Below are positions 34,066 to 46,191 of a stretch of DNA of 64,000 nt, one piece after another. How positions within the stretch are numbered: the first letter of the stretch is position 1; each line of letters begins with the position of its first letter. The stretch comes from Hygrophila difformis. Taxonomy: Eukaryota; Streptophyta; Magnoliopsida; Lamiales; Acanthaceae. The position numbers and the translations under genes are program-made. The notes beneath the pieces are model-generated. The model saw only the letters and a program-made list of their open reading frames with translations. It had not been told where the DNA came from and ran no database searches. The stretch is from positions 20,297,050 to 20,361,049 of the forward strand of contig JAOANR010000003.1 in the NCBI GenBank assembly GCA_030278955.1, read 5' to 3'.

Positions 34066-36343
34066 GATGAGCTATACGGCAAGCTGTCGAAATGTGACTT
34101 CTGGCTGAAAGAAGTGGCATTTCTCGGACACATAGTATCCGCTGATGGAGTATCAGTGGATCCGGCAAAAGTTTCTGCCGTAACTGAATGGGCAACTCCG
34201 AAAAGTCCAACGGAAATAAGGAGTTTCCTTGGATTAGCCGGATATTATAGACGATTTTTGAAGGACTTTTCAAGGATTGCACGTCCTTTGACCCAGCTAC
34301 TTAAGAAAGGAGCAAAATACGAGTGGACCGAAGCATGTGAGACATCGTTTCAAGAGCTGAAGAAACGACTCACAACCACACCCGTATTAACATTACCATC
34401 AGAGAATGGTGACTTCGAAGTATATAGCGATGCTTCGAAGGAAGGTTTAGGTTGTGTTTTGATGCAAGACTCGAGAGTCGTAGCCTATGCATCACGCCAA
34501 CTAAAACCTCACGAGGAAAATTATCCGACACATGACCTGGAGTTGGCAGCGGTCGTTTTCGCTCTAAAGATATGGAGATATTACCTTTATGGGCGGAAGT
34601 GTCGAATGTTCACCGACCACAAGAGCTTGAAATATATATTCACTCAGAAGGAGTTGAATTTGAGACAGCGAATGTGGTTGGAACTTATTAAAGACTACGA
34701 TTTAGAGATAGCATACCACGAGGGGAAGGCGAATGTGGTAGCCGATGCCCTAAGTCGGAAAACCCAACACGTGACAAACTCGTTGGTAATTCCGCCGGCA
34801 TTGTACATGGATTCGACAAGATTGGAGTTAGAACTTGTGCATCCTGGCACAGTGAGAGAAACGATCAATGCCATGGTCGTAGAGACTCCAATATTAGACG
34901 AGATTCGACTCGCTCAACTGGGCGACCCGAAACTCGAGAAGATAAAAGGGTATATTGCCGAAGGAAAGGCAATAGGATTTGCTGTCCACAAGGATGGAAG
35001 CATCCGTTTTAAAGTTAGATGGTGTGTGCCTCTTAAATGTGCCGAATTGAAGCAAAGGTTGATGGAGGAAGGGCACAACACGCCATATTCCGTACATCCC
35101 GGAGGAGACAAGCTATACAAGGATCTGAAGAAGATCTATTGGTGGCCGGGAATGAAGAAGGAAGTGGCAAATTTCGTAGCGAGATGTCTCACATGCCAAA
35201 AGGTTAAGGCAGTGCGACATAAACCCTTAGGATTGATGCAACCACTAGAGATTCCAAGTTGGAAGTGGGATAGCATCTCAATGGACTTTGTCTCGGGATT
35301 ACCCCGATCACCTAAAGGCATGAACAAGATTTGGGTGATTGTGGATAGGCTAACGAAGACAGCCATATTTATCCCAATGAAAGACACGTGGACTATGGAC
35401 CAATTGGCCCGAGCCTACATTGATAATGTGGTACGACGCCATGGAGTACCACACGATATCATTTCCGATAGAGACAGTAGATTTGTCTCTCATTTCTGGA
35501 CGGAGTTACAAAAAGCTCTCGGTACACAAATCAAAATGAGCACCGCATTCCACCCGATGACGGATGGACAAACCGAGAGAACAATCCAAACACTAGAAGA
35601 CATGCTGAGAGCATGCGTGTTGGAATTCAAAGGAAATTGGGAATCTCATTTACCCTTGATTGAGTTTTCCTATAATAATAGTTACCATGCTAGTATCGGC
35701 ATGGCACCTTTCGAGGCATTGTATGGACGAAAGTGCCGAAGCCCTTTGAGTTGGGAAGAAAACGATAAGTCCGTGGTAGTGGGACCACAACTTATACATG
35801 GCTCAACAAATCAAAGTGATTCAAGGGAAGATGAAAGCCGCACAAGACCGTCAAAAGAGTTATGCCGACGTGAGACGACGAGACCTAGAATTTCAAGTGG
35901 GAGATAGAGTCATGCTAAAGATATCACCCATGAAGGGGGTGATGCGCTTTGGCAAACGAGGGAAGTTAAGTCCTCGATACATAGGACCTTACGAAATCCT
36001 AGAACGAGTCGGAACTCTAGCCTACCGATTGGCTTTACCGCCACACTTAGATCGAGTTCATAATGTCTTCCATGTCTCGCAACTAAAGAAGTATGTGCCG
36101 GACCCGACACATGTACTTCAACCGGAGATAATTGAGCTCGATGAAGATTTGACTTACGAAGAAGTCCCAGTGCGTATTCTTGACACTAAGGAACGCGTAA
36201 CGAGGAACAAAACCATCAAGATGATCAAGGTTCTTTGGTCAAACCACGAAAGTGAGACCGCAACTTGGGAAGTAGAATCCGATATGAGGGAACGATACCC
36301 GACATTGTTCCAAACCGATTCCGACACAGTTATGGGGACATAA
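34066..36343 (+). pseudogene. Tekay-like pol, 3' half: RT thumb, RNase H, integrase, chromodomain-like tail
   Basis: The frame begins abruptly inside the RT C-terminal region ([21 protein letters not shown]). The YxDD catalytic site and everything before it are absent. RNase H follows ([14 protein letters not shown] near 34420, [17 protein letters not shown]). Integrase has its HHCC finger (VHPGGDK ... CLTCQKVK) and catalytic core ([25 protein letters not shown]), so D, D and E are present. A one-base shift near 35795 moves the frame, after which the integrase C-terminus continues (VMLKISPMKGVMRFGKRGKL). The tail LWSNHESETATWEVE, then MRERYP, is chromodomain-like, as in chromoviruses. Not able to reverse transcribe on its own. 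Confidence 0.88.
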
Positions 36344-36352
36344 CTGCAATCT

Positions 36353-36382
36353 TAAGGGGGAGAGGATGTCATACCCCCTAAT
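36353..36382 (+). other. Second polypurine-like tract with LTR-start-like sequence
   Basis: AAGGGGGAGAGGATG runs straight into TGTCATACCCCC, the classic junction of polypurine tract and Tekay LTR start. It lies 200 bp before the tract actually used at 36560. It probably marks the old 3' LTR junction of a parent element. Confidence 0.5.
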
Positions 36383-36559
36383 TTTTCGTGCATTTTTGTA
36401 AACTTTTGAACTACGTTATGGCTTGATCCCTTTACCGGGTACGTAGGCAGCTTAGAAGTTTTAATTCTAAGTTCAGTCACAACATAATAAAACAAATACA
36501 AGACCTTAGCACGAGACGAGAAAAGCCGAAACACAACTTCGAGGACGAAGTTGATTCTT

Positions 36560-36572
36560 AAGGAGGGTAGAC
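36560..36572 (+). promoter_or_regulatory. Polypurine tract of Tekay-like element
   Basis: AAGGAGGGTAGAC directly before the 3' LTR; it primes plus-strand synthesis. Confidence 0.8.
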
Positions 36573-39170
36573 TGTAATACCCGAGAATTTTCCAACATAA
36601 AATAAAACAATAATTAAATAAATAAATAATAAATAAAATAAATACTGTAAATAAATAAACAAATCCAGCAAATAAAAGAAATAAATAAAGATAAGGAAAT
36701 GAGAAATGAGATTTTACTTAAAAAGGGAATTAAAGGAATTTAATTAAATAAAAGGAGGGAAATGGTACACCAAAACCCGACACTAATGAACTCGAGTATT
36801 CGAGTCCAAAACATCCAATTAGACTGAGAATAAAATTAGAGAGAAAGTATGAACCCGAATATACCCCGGAAATCGGAATTCGGGAGCATAGAGGGATAGA
36901 AACCCGAAAGAGAGGCGGAAAAGCACGACGGATCGCACGACCCGCCCGGACCGAAGTCCAGGCGAAGTCGGCGCGGTGGCCGCGCGGTGAAGGGGCTTTA
37001 GCGCGCCACGACCGCGCCACTTCACAGATTCGTTTGTTGCGTGAATCTTTCGCCCGAACGCGGATTTTTCGACTTTCGGTTGAACATCTCTCGACTCAAG
37101 ACCTTTGGGTCGGTTGTGGACGCCCTAGGGATTGAGAATTCTATAAATAAGCCCCTTGGGAGCCCCAAACAAGTTTACAAAACCCTACAATCTTCTATAC
37201 GTTCGAAACCCTAAATTCGGAGTCGACGGAAAGCACCAAACGGAGGCAGCAGCTTTGGACGAAAATCCAAGGTCTCCAAACGTTGTGGTAAGCTCTAGTC
37301 CAATAAATCTTTTCACGTTTCAATCCGAAAACGGATTCTAACTTCGGTTCTTTTCTTTCTACACCCCATATCGAATCTAGATCGTAGAACCCGACGAACG
37401 GAGAGGAGAAACGGTGATCTGGAAGCCACGCCTCCAAACTAGACATCCCCGACGTTCATAGACACTGTAAGTTAACCTTACATGGTTTTGGGAGATTTTA
37501 AAACATTCGAAACCTAAAAGATTCAACAAGAACCATAAATCTGTCCACTTTTGTTTTTCTACCGACGCAACAGATTTGGTGAATTTTTCCGACCCTTAAA
37601 ACGAACTCAAACGGAAAAACTTAAAACACAAAAAACGTTCCTAAGACTTAGACCTAGCTACTGTAAAAATATGGGAATTTTTGGAGTTGATTTGATATGT
37701 GAAAACCCGTTGAAACCGAACTGTTTGAATCTAGATCTCGAAATCTTGGACAGAACTTAGGAATGATCTTGATCACGTTTTTGACATAGGATCTAGGCTG
37801 TTTTAGATCTTTGGCCGAACATGAAAGTTATAGATAAATGTCTTAAGATGATCCCTGTCAAATTTCATTAAATTTGGAGTTGAATTGATATGGTAGAATT
37901 TGAAATCTTTAAACTGTGACATATTAAACTCGGACAGAATTCTTCTTATGCAAAAATTGGTAATTTTGACCTACTTAGGTATCTCGGATTGAAAAAGTTA
38001 AAACACGAAAGTTGTAGATCTTGATGTTTTCGAGTCAGATATGAAATTTTGGAATTTTTGGAATTAAATCGGATTTTAGACGAATTTTGGAGTAAACTGT
38101 GGTTTACCGAAACGAAATCTTGAAATCTTGTTGAAACATGGAATTAACCTTTAGGGTTGAGACGAATTGAGATATTATTTCTAAATTAATACAATGGAAG
38201 GCAGATTTTAAAAACTAAATCCCCTTACAAACTTGATAAATTAAAATTAGGGGTGAGTGCTCTGCAGGGTGCCCCCTAACGATTCACTTCGTGCCGTAAT
38301 GGACGATGGTGACCCCGCGCGCTAAATTTGAGATATGGATTGCCTAAACGGCGAAACTTAGAGCCTACACTCTCGTGAATATCCGTATGGGTTTCCCGAG
38401 GCTCCGGAGTGGTACTGGGTATGGCTGATACGGTTGCGGCCGCCGGGCTACCGGCTAAACTTGTTGACATCGCGATGCTATCGTGAAACTTTGAAATACC
38501 AAATCGGGAATGTAATGGGGATTCTAAATTAAATTAAATTAGATTAAATTATGTTGTTGTCCAATTAAATTATTTAAATGCTTTATTTAAATTATGACTA
38601 TTATCTTGAACCATGTAATATGTGTTATTAAATAGAGTCTGAGATAAATTATGCTATTGGATATGGATTAGATGAAACTAAATATTATGTTATTATCATG
38701 CTTTTGTTAAATTACTAAATTTATGGCTTTTAAACCCTACGATCATGCATGTGTTAACTTACTCAGCAATTTTGCTGACCAAAACCATTTTTATTCCTTT
38801 CCTTACAGAATATGTGGAATGAGCATGTGTGAGCACGATTCATGCATGGGATTTTGGGGAACACTTATTTTGCTTTTAAATTTCGTACTTAGACTATATT
38901 ATGAACGGGCCTGTTTAACCCGTGTTTTGGCCATGTCGGCCCCTTTTTATATTTTCCGCTGCGATACTGTACTAAACTAAATATTTCCGCTGCGCTATGC
39001 TATTATTATTTTCGAATTATATTGCATGGGCTATTTTGAATGCTTTAAATGTTTTAAATACTGCAATACCTAGCCTTGCATCTCTTTAGTAAGCTCGGAG
39101 AAACCGTGTCTTACTAGGGAGATGTGGCGGTGACATCCCGACCTGGGTGACCAAAAACCGGGGTGTTACA
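36573..39170 (+). repeat. 3' LTR of Tekay-like element
   Basis: 2598 bp, collinear with the 5' LTR without visible gaps. It ends GGGTGTTACA followed by the target duplication CAACC. Frames inside it repeat those of the 5' LTR and are not genes. Confidence 0.92.
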
Positions 39171-39175
39171 CAACC

Positions 39176-39986
39176 TATCACTATTTATGACCTTTTATTC
39201 TTACTATATGGTTGTATTTCATATTTATATCAATATCTCTCTAGTGGGGCGATCACAGTGCCAAAAAGCTAGACCCAGAATATGAAATAATTAAACAGCT
39301 TAATAAATCTATTGTGCAAACATAACTATTCAGATCCTATTAATTGCACTAGACCCACCACATTGCCATACATTTACAAAAGAAATAATTAAACTAAGTT
39401 AATAATTAAACTAAAAATATATATATAAAAAAATAAAATAATATAACAAGACAACTAGAACAACTTGGTACATAAAATAGGTAAACTAGTGTAGGGACGT
39501 CAACATCAGTGAAGAAATTTCATTAACATTTGGACTATTGAAAACAGTTTTCTTACGAAATAGATTATATATGTATGTATATATATATCAATATAGATAT
39601 ATATATATACATGTTCAACACTAGTTAAAGGCAGACGTTCGAAAAAGTTTTCATGGGAAAGGAAATTCACTTACAATTTGTGAGTTAATAATTAGTGGAG
39701 CACCTCAGAAGAAAATATAGTAAGGTGGACACTTACTATTAATTTCTCAGGTTAAAAATTTAAATAAAGTATTTGCCCTAAACATCGCTTGGAAGATAAT
39801 AAGAAGAATGCAGGACTCACCTTTCTTTTTAATATCCAGAGAATAATTTAATCTATTGGGTTTTCCTATGTATTAAATGATATCTATAAGTGTCTGTCAA
39901 ATATCCAATTAAAAAAAAAACAACGGGTGGGTAGTCAATTTAATTGACCCTACCAATGTCAGATCTAATAAATACACTTCCCTCAC
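39176..39986. other. Internal DNA of the large element, non-coding
   Basis: AT-rich, with ATATAT stretches at about 39417-39430 and 39565-39610. No gag, pol or RNA gene seen. Confidence 0.5.
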
Positions 39987-40278
39987 TGTAACACCCCCAT
40001 CTTCGGTGCGCCGGAAAGACAGGGTGCTACTCTAGATGTTGTCGGCTCCGGAGTGAAGGCTGTCCCCACACACCAACATGAGCTCTTTCCAGTGCGCTTT
40101 GGCCTTACTCACGCACACCTTGAGAGACTTCCCAGGAGGTCACCCATCCTAAAATGACCCCAAGCCAAGCACGCTTAACTTTGGAGTTCTTATAGGATGG
40201 TTACCAAGAAAGAAAAATACCTTGTTGGTATGAGTAGCTTAGTTCACTCCATTTAAGCCACTTTTCTAGGGTATTACA
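39987..40278 (-). mobile_element. Solo Cassandra LTR (TRIM retrotransposon)
   Basis: 292 bp. On the minus strand it reads TGTAATACCCTAG... and ends GGGGGTGTTACA, flanked by perfect 5-bp duplications CTCAC (39982-39986 and 40279-40283). It contains a 5S rRNA-like segment, the defining feature of Cassandra, a short non-coding retroelement that uses an RNA polymerase III promoter derived from 5S rRNA. No second LTR or internal domain lies next to it, so it is a solo LTR. It inserted in the internal DNA of the large element. Confidence 0.93.
40127..40232 (-). promoter_or_regulatory. 5S rRNA-derived segment with internal pol III promoter boxes
   Basis: On the minus strand, a box A-like AGTTAAGCGTGCTTGG (40165-40180) and a box C-like GGATGGGTGACCTCCTGG (within 40127-40149) match plant 5S rRNA closely. 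The sequence between and before them has diverged (for example AAGAACTCCAAAGTTAAG), so it is not a working 5S gene. Confidence 0.85.
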
Positions 40279-40358
40279 CTCACTTCGCCCACATCTTCAA
40301 TCCCTTTGATCAATTAGATTTCCAGCTGAAAATAAAAAAAAATAATAAATAAATTTGA

Positions 40359-40390
<32 letters not shown>

Positions 40391-40408
40391 TAATAATAAT
40401 AATAATAA
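40359..40408. repeat. AAT microsatellite
   Basis: About sixteen AAT units with one interruption, in the internal DNA of the large element. Confidence 0.9.
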
Positions 40409-42068
40409 ATTAGACTTCTAGCTCACAGTCCATTTTTATTTCGCTACCCATTTCATTCTGACAGGTCCATCTCCATAATTAATCTTGACATATATGCACA
40501 ATTCTCATATTCCTATATTTCATTTAACCTTTCTTGCGGATCCCACTTCATATAGGTTTATTTCAATCTATCTTCCTCCATCTCATGTATTATTTCACTA
40601 TTTAGTCACCTCAATTTATTCCATCACAATCTCTTATAAACTAATGAATTTAATGGGTTTAAACGGGTGTGGTTTAAGGACTGAATAAGTACAAGCTGAA
40701 TTTCTAAATTTACATACATTTTGTGCTAGTCTATTTTATAGAGATTATTATCTTAAATAAGGAGATTTAATTAGAACCCTTAATTTAGAATCAACATTTA
40801 ATATAGTTGGAACTGATTCATCTAATTTTAGGTGCTAGGATTCATTACCTTAAATATAATAATTTAATAAATAACTATAACAAATCCCCCAATTAATTAC
40901 TATTCACCCACGTTAATTTATGTGCATTTTTTATGTTGAGTAGAAAGTTTATATAATTTGTGTGCTCGTTTTATATTATACATGTGATAATTTTATTTAA
41001 ATGAATAAGTTGGTTTTATTTATGTATGTGAATTTTTTTGCCATGTATGTGCTTAACAATATTCAAATGTGTGATGGTTTTATATGATATATGTGCTTGT
41101 TTATATTATGCATATGATGATAGCACTTAAATGAATGAGCTGTGATGATTTTTTTTTTAAAAATAATTAAGTTATTTTTAAGGTGTGTAGGATGTATGTG
41201 CTACTCTTCATGAATATATGTGCTGATTTAGTCATCAATATGTGCTAGTTTTTATTTATAACCCTATTTGTAAAAACTAAATTTAATTGACTCCATTATT
41301 TATTATTACATATATTAGGGTTTCCAAAATTTATATAATCCATGTTTAGAAACTGAATAATGTACATTAATCAAATCATGGAATGTAATAAATTTACCAA
41401 ACTTGTAAGTTACATATAATGGAAAGATAATATTTCATTACGGTAACTAACCTATGCTCAATTTTGGAATTTATGACAACACACTACAAGTTAGCACACA
41501 CTGAACTAATAATCAGCACATGGAGCACAAGCTGAATTGCCACAATTCAGCCTGCAAACCATTCCCGGGTTTAAACTATCTATTAATTGATACCCTTAGC
41601 AAAATAATCCAAAACTTCCAAATCTATACTCATTAGATAATCAAGCATTTTTACCTTCTAGATGACACCCAATTTAAAAGGATATACCATTTGTTGTTTA
41701 ATTTATAGGGACATGGGAAATTCCTAGGTAAGATGGAAACTTGGGAATAATTGAAAAATTCCCATGTGTAACTGACTAAAGAAAAGGTGCAACACTTTAC
41801 AAGAAAATGTGATTTATTAAGGATCAAGAGAGAATTATTTACAATCATGGACGGAGTAAAGTATGACAGTACTTGCCATATAAAAGATTATAATCTAAGA
41901 AGTTCAAGTGAATAACAAGGATAAACATCTGAGGCTAGTTGAAGAGAGTTATAACTGATAGACAATCGTCGAAAGTTTTCTATAAAAATAAAAGTTTTGG
42001 AACGATACATCTAGTTATTAATTACTCCTAGTTTTGTCGTGAGGCTTCGAGGACGAAGCCTTATTTTA
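40409..42068. other. Internal DNA of the large element, non-coding, degenerate TATGTGCT repeats
   Basis: AT-rich sequence before the polypurine tract. From about 40918 to 41260 degenerate copies of TATGTGCT/TGTGATG recur every few tens of bases, suggesting an eroded tandem array. No gag or pol motifs. It ends in the CGAGGACGAAGCC context that precedes the polypurine tract. Confidence 0.45.
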
Positions 42069-42079
42069 AGGGGGTAGAC
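42069..42079 (+). promoter_or_regulatory. Polypurine tract of the large element
   Basis: AGGGGGTAGAC immediately before the 3' LTR start TATAACACACCG; same style as the tract at 36560. Confidence 0.75.
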
Positions 42080-42133
42080 TATAACACACCGTAAAATTTT
42101 AAATTTAAAATTAATAGATATTCAAATTCTTAA

Positions 42134-42202
<69 letters not shown>

Positions 42203-45200
42203 TCTCCTAAGTGTAATTTTTATTGAACATTAAATTAGAGAATGGAAAATTTTATTTTTGGAAATAAGTATTATTCAATCAATCCCTAACAAGTACTGAG
42301 CTAAAATTTATATAAAATTCTTTTTAAGCACAAGTATAATTAAATTAGTTCATGAGCAAATATATTTATTTTAGGTCCATTAGATTATAAGCATTGATTT
42401 TTAGATTTTAATTAATTTCTAACATGTGAGCAGAAGACTGGGGAAAATCATGGTAGGTACGATTTTAGTGATATTGATTAATTCTTATAAGTACTAGTAG
42501 TTCAGTTTCTTTTATTTTCATATCCGAACTAATCATGCATTATTAAGCATAAATTATTTGTGTTATTGAGGTGAGGGCTAGAATTTTTGAATTATTGGAG
42601 TAGGAAATCAAGCTCATATTTATGTATCATACCAATGCAAACTGTCATACTCTAAAATCAATGAGGATGGACAATGAACTGTTATCCACCTAATGAATTA
42701 AATATGGTCACACAAAAGTCGCAATCAACATACTTCTGGATGATCTTCAATCATATTGAACGAATTGACAAATACTTGTAAAAATTGAAGTCATAGGAGC
42801 TGCTATTATGAAAGTGAGAGGAGACGAAACAAGAAAATAAATACGATGGAGCGGCCAGTAGATTTATTTGTGCTATGGGAATTATTGCACTATTTTCTTC
42901 CTGTTTATAAAGAGAACTTGACATGTGAGAATGAATGAGATGGAGAGGAGAGGCCGACAAGGGATGATGGGGATAATTTAATATGTACCCACCAATTAAT
43001 ATCATTTGATTTTAATAGAGATTTGTGGAACCTGCAAAATAATTGAGGATTCCAGATAGAAAAAAAAATGCTTTAGAGCAAGTGTGATTGAGTTGAAATG
43101 AAGAATGGACAAAGTTTTTTTTAGGTGGGCGGCAAACGAATAAATGCTAGATCAAATCAGTATGAGATATCTTATACAGATTTTTTTTAAAAAAAAAAGA
43201 GAAGAAAGAATAGGTGAGTGAGTTGTAGTAATAAATTTGGGGTGTAGAATGTTACACGCATACAATACACACATTCAAATGGAATTAATTTAGACTACAA
43301 ATGATGGAATGGTTGGGACAAGCTTCTTGAATTAATGGAGTCATTCGTTTTTTTTTTTTTTTTAATTATGTAAAGCAGGAAAAGAGTCTCTCCAGCTCAA
43401 AGTTGTATTTAATGCGAAGGCCCCTATATATTAATACCCAAATAAACTACTTGCTCCATCGCTTTGAGCTAGTTGAAGGATCCATCAGTATAGAGAGGGA
43501 GAAAAAGACACATGATCACGTGCGAGTTTGGCATTGGAAGTAAATTGACATTACGTGCATTTAAAGGTAGTAGATTGACAAATCTGATGGGCAAGTAAAG
43601 AGCGTTACATCTCATCCATAAAAGCCCCAATTTCAGCCTCTTCACTCCCTACCTTCCTACAAATTTTATGTTATTTTACTACTAAGAGGCTTTGAGGAGA
43701 GTTGTGGGATTTATTGTTAAGAAGAGGTGGACGGGTATTGGACTAGTATTCACAAAGATCTTGTGGTAAGTGCTCATGTAGATTAGTTTTCCCTTGATCA
43801 AATTCATACGAAAGGTTCTAACAATAGGATTTTCTCTCATCTTCTTATTTCATGGCTACAAAGGAGTGTTGTTGTGATTCAAGGATTTTTCCGTAGTTAC
43901 AAGGGGCCGACGACCTGCCAAACGACCATAGAATCTATCCTCTGTAAGTCTATTCCCACCATTTCAAATTTAATAGCTTTTGGTCGAAAGGTTTAAGAGA
44001 TATAAGCGTCGGAGTATAAAATGTACATATATGTCACCAAAGATCTACTTTGTGCAACTCATAGAAATCCTTGTTTTCGGGCTGTTTATAGCCTTCCATT
44101 CAAAGATTTTCCTTCAGTAAGTTTGTTCCCTCCAACATGAAGAGTATGGTGTGTAAATTTCAGATTTTTTGGACACCGTTTGACTCTTGAAAATCGATCT
44201 GGTTTATGCATGATCTTTAAAGAAGTTGACAGCAAGGCATATCCGACTTGCAGCGCTTTTATGGTACCTTTAAATATTTTTCTTAAAATATTTTCTTCAT
44301 GAAAGTTGTCCTTAACATTTTAAAGTTTATGCCTGTAACTTTTCAAAAATTTTGGATTTCATTTACTAGGCCAAAACCGATCTGATATATTGGAAACCAT
44401 TGTTCGATAATCTGTCAGATTCGATCTATTCATGCGCAATCTTTAAAATCTCTGTTTTTGAATACTTTAGAGACTCGATCATGAAATCTTCTCTTCATAA
44501 ACAATATTCACCACATCTTAAGATTATGTTAGTTAAATTTCATCAATTTTGGACGATGTTTGACCTCGAAGTCAGATCTGGTTTTTCGCTCAAATCTGAG
44601 AACAAATATGCCAATGTTACTCTTCCATAAAGATCCATCTTTTTTCGATCATTTTGGTTCATTATCTTTCAAAGGTTTCTTTATGAAACTTGTTCAATAT
44701 TGAGTTGACCATGTCTCTGCCAAATTTCATAATTTTTAGAACTCGTATGACAAAGCTATCGGATCTGGTTTACCAAATGGTTGAAATCATTTTTTTTGCT
44801 GAAATCTGTGTTAAGATAGGGTTTTCTGAAAATCCACATTTTTGAAGGACTTAAGTGTCTTAAAACTAAATGGTTTCTCATGAAAAATATTTATCTACAT
44901 GTGATCTAACTTCTATAAAAATTTCAGAATTTCTAAATGAGTTTTGATATTTTTAACATCCGTTGAAATGTAAGTCGTTGTTCTTGAAATTCTGACATCA
45001 AGGTAGTTTTACAAAGATCTTTTGACTCGTTTTCGTACCTTATTTTGGGAAGTGCAAACATGAAACTTGTTCATATATGTGTTGAGTATTTACAGTAAAA
45101 ATTTCAAAGCAAACGACTTTCGTATAAATATTTAAAGCTGTTTGGGGTAAACTGCGACATAAGAAATGGTGATTTTGAACCTATTATGAAATAGTTGGAT

Positions 45201-45602
45201 TTTGAGATCCGTGAAGTGATATTTTCATATTTATGAGAAGTTGTTATGGGAGTTTGTAGTTGAAATGATATTTGGCATTGTTGAACGCCCTTGTTATAAA
45301 ATTACTTCCTTGAGATTGCCGAAAAATCTTTTAAAGAGAATATTATTTGGATAATTGTGAGTTAGGAAGGGAGATGGTGGAGTAGAGTTGCAACTGGAGG
45401 CTTCTTGTGGAATATAGTTAAACAAGAAAATTTATTTGCTCGTCGCCTGCATTGTGTTGTTAACCCCAAGCCTACAGTAACTGTAAGTAGATTTTTACTC
45501 CTTGGAAACGTGCCCAAATTATTTTTGAGCTTAAGCATACATTAGAATTCCAATTTATTGTTTTAAATTTATGCTTATTGCTCTCTACTGCTTTTGGAAT
45601 AC
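42080..45602 (+). repeat. 3' LTR of the large element, cut by the Athila-like insertion
   Basis: Matches 23041 to about 26495 of the 5' LTR. It is interrupted in GGAATACTG, where the partner LTR reads GAAATACTGG. It differs from the 5' LTR at many more sites than the Tekay-like LTR pair does, in line with being the older host of the nest. The missing last 1.1 kb should lie beyond the window, after the Athila-like 3' LTR. Confidence 0.82.
42136..42201. repeat. Expanded AAT microsatellite in LTR
   Basis: About 22 AAT-type units with a single ACT interruption near the start. The matching site in the 5' LTR (about 23093-23110) has only around five. Confidence 0.9.
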
Positions 45603-45955
45603 TGATAATGGCCAGAAATGACCATTAATTTCAATCCATTTCCGTGTCTAAGACGGGCATTTGATCGCATTCCGGTCTTATATTAAATAAGAAAGCAGTT
45701 GAATTGGACTGATTTATGCATAATTGTAAAAATATTGAGCTGGTATGAGAAATGCATAAATATGTAATTTTATTACATATTTGTGTTAGAAAAATCCAAA
45801 AACATGAGAAAAAGAAAAGAAAAGAAAAAGGAATGAAAAAGATGGACAAAAGAATAAAACAAGCCCACAAAATACAAAAAGATGGGAAAAGAAAGAAAAG
45901 CCCACAAAAATACATATTCTAGCCCATTTGGCCCAACTTGGCAGTGTCCAGAATA

Positions 45956-46191
45956 CCCTGTCGCTAGACACTCCTGTCGTGGAACATGGCCTAGCGACAG
46001 GGGGAAGTTTAGCGCCACAAGCACAGAAGAAAGAGGAAGCCAGTCCAGAAAGACTGTGTCGCCAGGCCCCTGTCGCGGAGCATGGCCTAGCGACACAGGA
46101 GGGTTCCGCGCCACACCAGCATAATGAAGAAGAAACTGTCCCTAGACTCCTATCGCTAGCCTCGTGGCGCGATACATGGCCTAGCGACAGG
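45956..46191. repeat. Hairpin array 1, upstream of LTR TATA box
   Basis: Three inverted-repeat pairs. CCCTGTCGCTAG (45956-45967) pairs with CTAGCGACAGGG (45991-46002), perfect. GTGTCGCCAGGC (46056-46067) pairs with GCCTAGCGACAC (46085-46096), one mismatch. CCTATCGCTAG (46149-46159) pairs with CTAGCGACAGG (46181-46191), one mismatch that is absent in the 3' LTR copy (CCTGTCGCTAG). Confidence 0.8.

Larger units (their letters stand above)
28018..39170 (+). mobile_element. Tekay-like Ty3/gypsy element, complete ends, rearranged interior
   Basis: Two 2598-bp LTRs (28018-30615, 36573-39170), a 5-bp target duplication CAACC at 28013-28017 and 39171-39175, a tRNA-iMet primer site and a polypurine tract. 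It sits in the leader of the large LARD-like element. Interior order: tandem repeats, a coiled-coil ORF (+), an antisense ORF with candidate 5' exon (-), then the 3' half of pol. Gag, protease and the catalytic part of RT are missing, so it is non-autonomous. The LTRs differ at roughly two dozen positions by my visual count, so the insertion is fairly recent. Confidence 0.92.
23041..45602 (+). mobile_element. Large LTR element with 4.6-kb LTRs and no own coding region (LARD-like), 3' end outside window
   Basis: 5' LTR 23041-27625, tRNA-Met primer site just after it, internal DNA 27641-28012 and 39176-42068, polypurine tract at 42069, and 3' LTR from 42080, interrupted at 45602 by the Athila-like element. 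The internal DNA totals only about 3.3 kb once the nested Tekay-like element is removed and shows no gag or pol, so the element must have moved using enzymes made elsewhere. The CGAGGACGAAGCC...GGGGGTAGAC context before the 3' LTR closely resembles that of the Tekay-like element (36540-36572), suggesting a chromovirus relative as helper. Confidence 0.75.

Noticed and set aside
40127..40232. A 5S rRNA gene
   Set aside because: Only the promoter-box region matches 5S rRNA well. The sequence sits inside a 292-bp LTR with terminal TG/CA and a target duplication, so it is a Cassandra element.
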